This document shows, piece after piece, positions 63,962-64,000 of a DNA stretch of 64,000 nt. Under the pieces are notes generated by a model. The model did no database searches, was not told the origin of the DNA, and was given only the letters and a program-made list of their open reading frames with translations. Location of the stretch: contig NZ_JANUGP010000005.1 in NCBI RefSeq assembly GCF_024753135.1, positions 264,071 through 328,070 on the forward strand, read 5' to 3'. Made by a program: the position numbers and the translations under genes. Origin of the DNA: Streptomyces pyxinicus (GTDB taxonomy: Bacteria; Actinomycetota; Actinomycetes; Streptomycetales; Streptomycetaceae). Within the stretch, counting starts at the first letter, position 1. Each line of letters opens with the position of its first letter.

Positions 63962-64000
63962 CCAGACCGGCGAAGACGATCACGAAGGCGAGGCCGAGCA

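Noticed and set aside
63801..63983. A Pro-rich minus-strand frame across the G tract
   Set aside because: The Pro runs are only translated poly-C from a probable artefact.

Overview
The window is high-GC actinobacterial chromosome, almost certainly Streptomyces. Third codon positions are GC-saturated, GTG starts are frequent, and the gene order (leuS ... nadD, proA/proB, obgE-rpmA-rplU-rne, rodA/mrdA/mreDCB, ndk-folC-valS, clpX-clpP2-clpP1) matches, from memory, the conserved core segment of S. coelicolor around SCO2570-SCO2619. Most genes lie on the minus strand. No rRNA, CRISPR array, prophage or intact insertion sequence is visible.

1-20.7 kb: a partial DegV-family gene, a membrane-anchored helical protein, and leuS behind a leaderless 12-residue leader peptide with three consecutive Leu codons followed by an intrinsic terminator (a leucine attenuator). 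On the plus strand follows a translationally coupled pair: a b-type-cytochrome-like membrane protein and a NuoF-like iron-sulfur protein with a C-terminal ferredoxin. Two identical tRNA-Ala(GGC) genes flank a GT87 glycosyltransferase and two zinc-ribbon microproteins. Next come nadD, an LCP/LytR_C protein, rsfS and a histidine phosphatase in one operon, two 54-residue single-span proteins, an M48 peptidase, two paralogous membrane proteins, then proA and proB.

20.7-30.2 kb: a surface-polymer cluster: a polysaccharide pyruvyl transferase homologue, a family 2 glycosyltransferase, a CDP-glycerol glycerophosphotransferase-like polymerase, a Bcs1/TarIJ-type CDP-ribitol enzyme, and a Tat-exported PhoD phosphatase. 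The spacer after the pyruvyl transferase gene carries two decayed copies of the neighbouring glycosyltransferase 3' end.

30.2-46.1 kb: obgE, rpmA, rplU and a very large RNase E/G with repetitive basic extensions. The DUF2344 (TIGR03936) gene and its radical-SAM partner (TIGR03960), which normally adjoin, are here separated by about 6 kb of accessory DNA. That DNA encodes a coiled-coil/Mrr-nuclease/TerD fusion, a small membrane protein, a secreted protein and an unrecognised multi-span membrane protein. This island is the best candidate for a poorly described system.

46.1-64 kb: a CYTH-CHAD protein, the elongation/sporulation wall genes (rodA, mrdA, mreD, mreC, mreB), ndk, DUF4233, folC, valS, a Pro/Tyr-rich anchored protein, then clpX and the clpP2/clpP1 pair. 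The last 150 bases contain an almost pure G tract that looks like an assembly or sequencing artefact.
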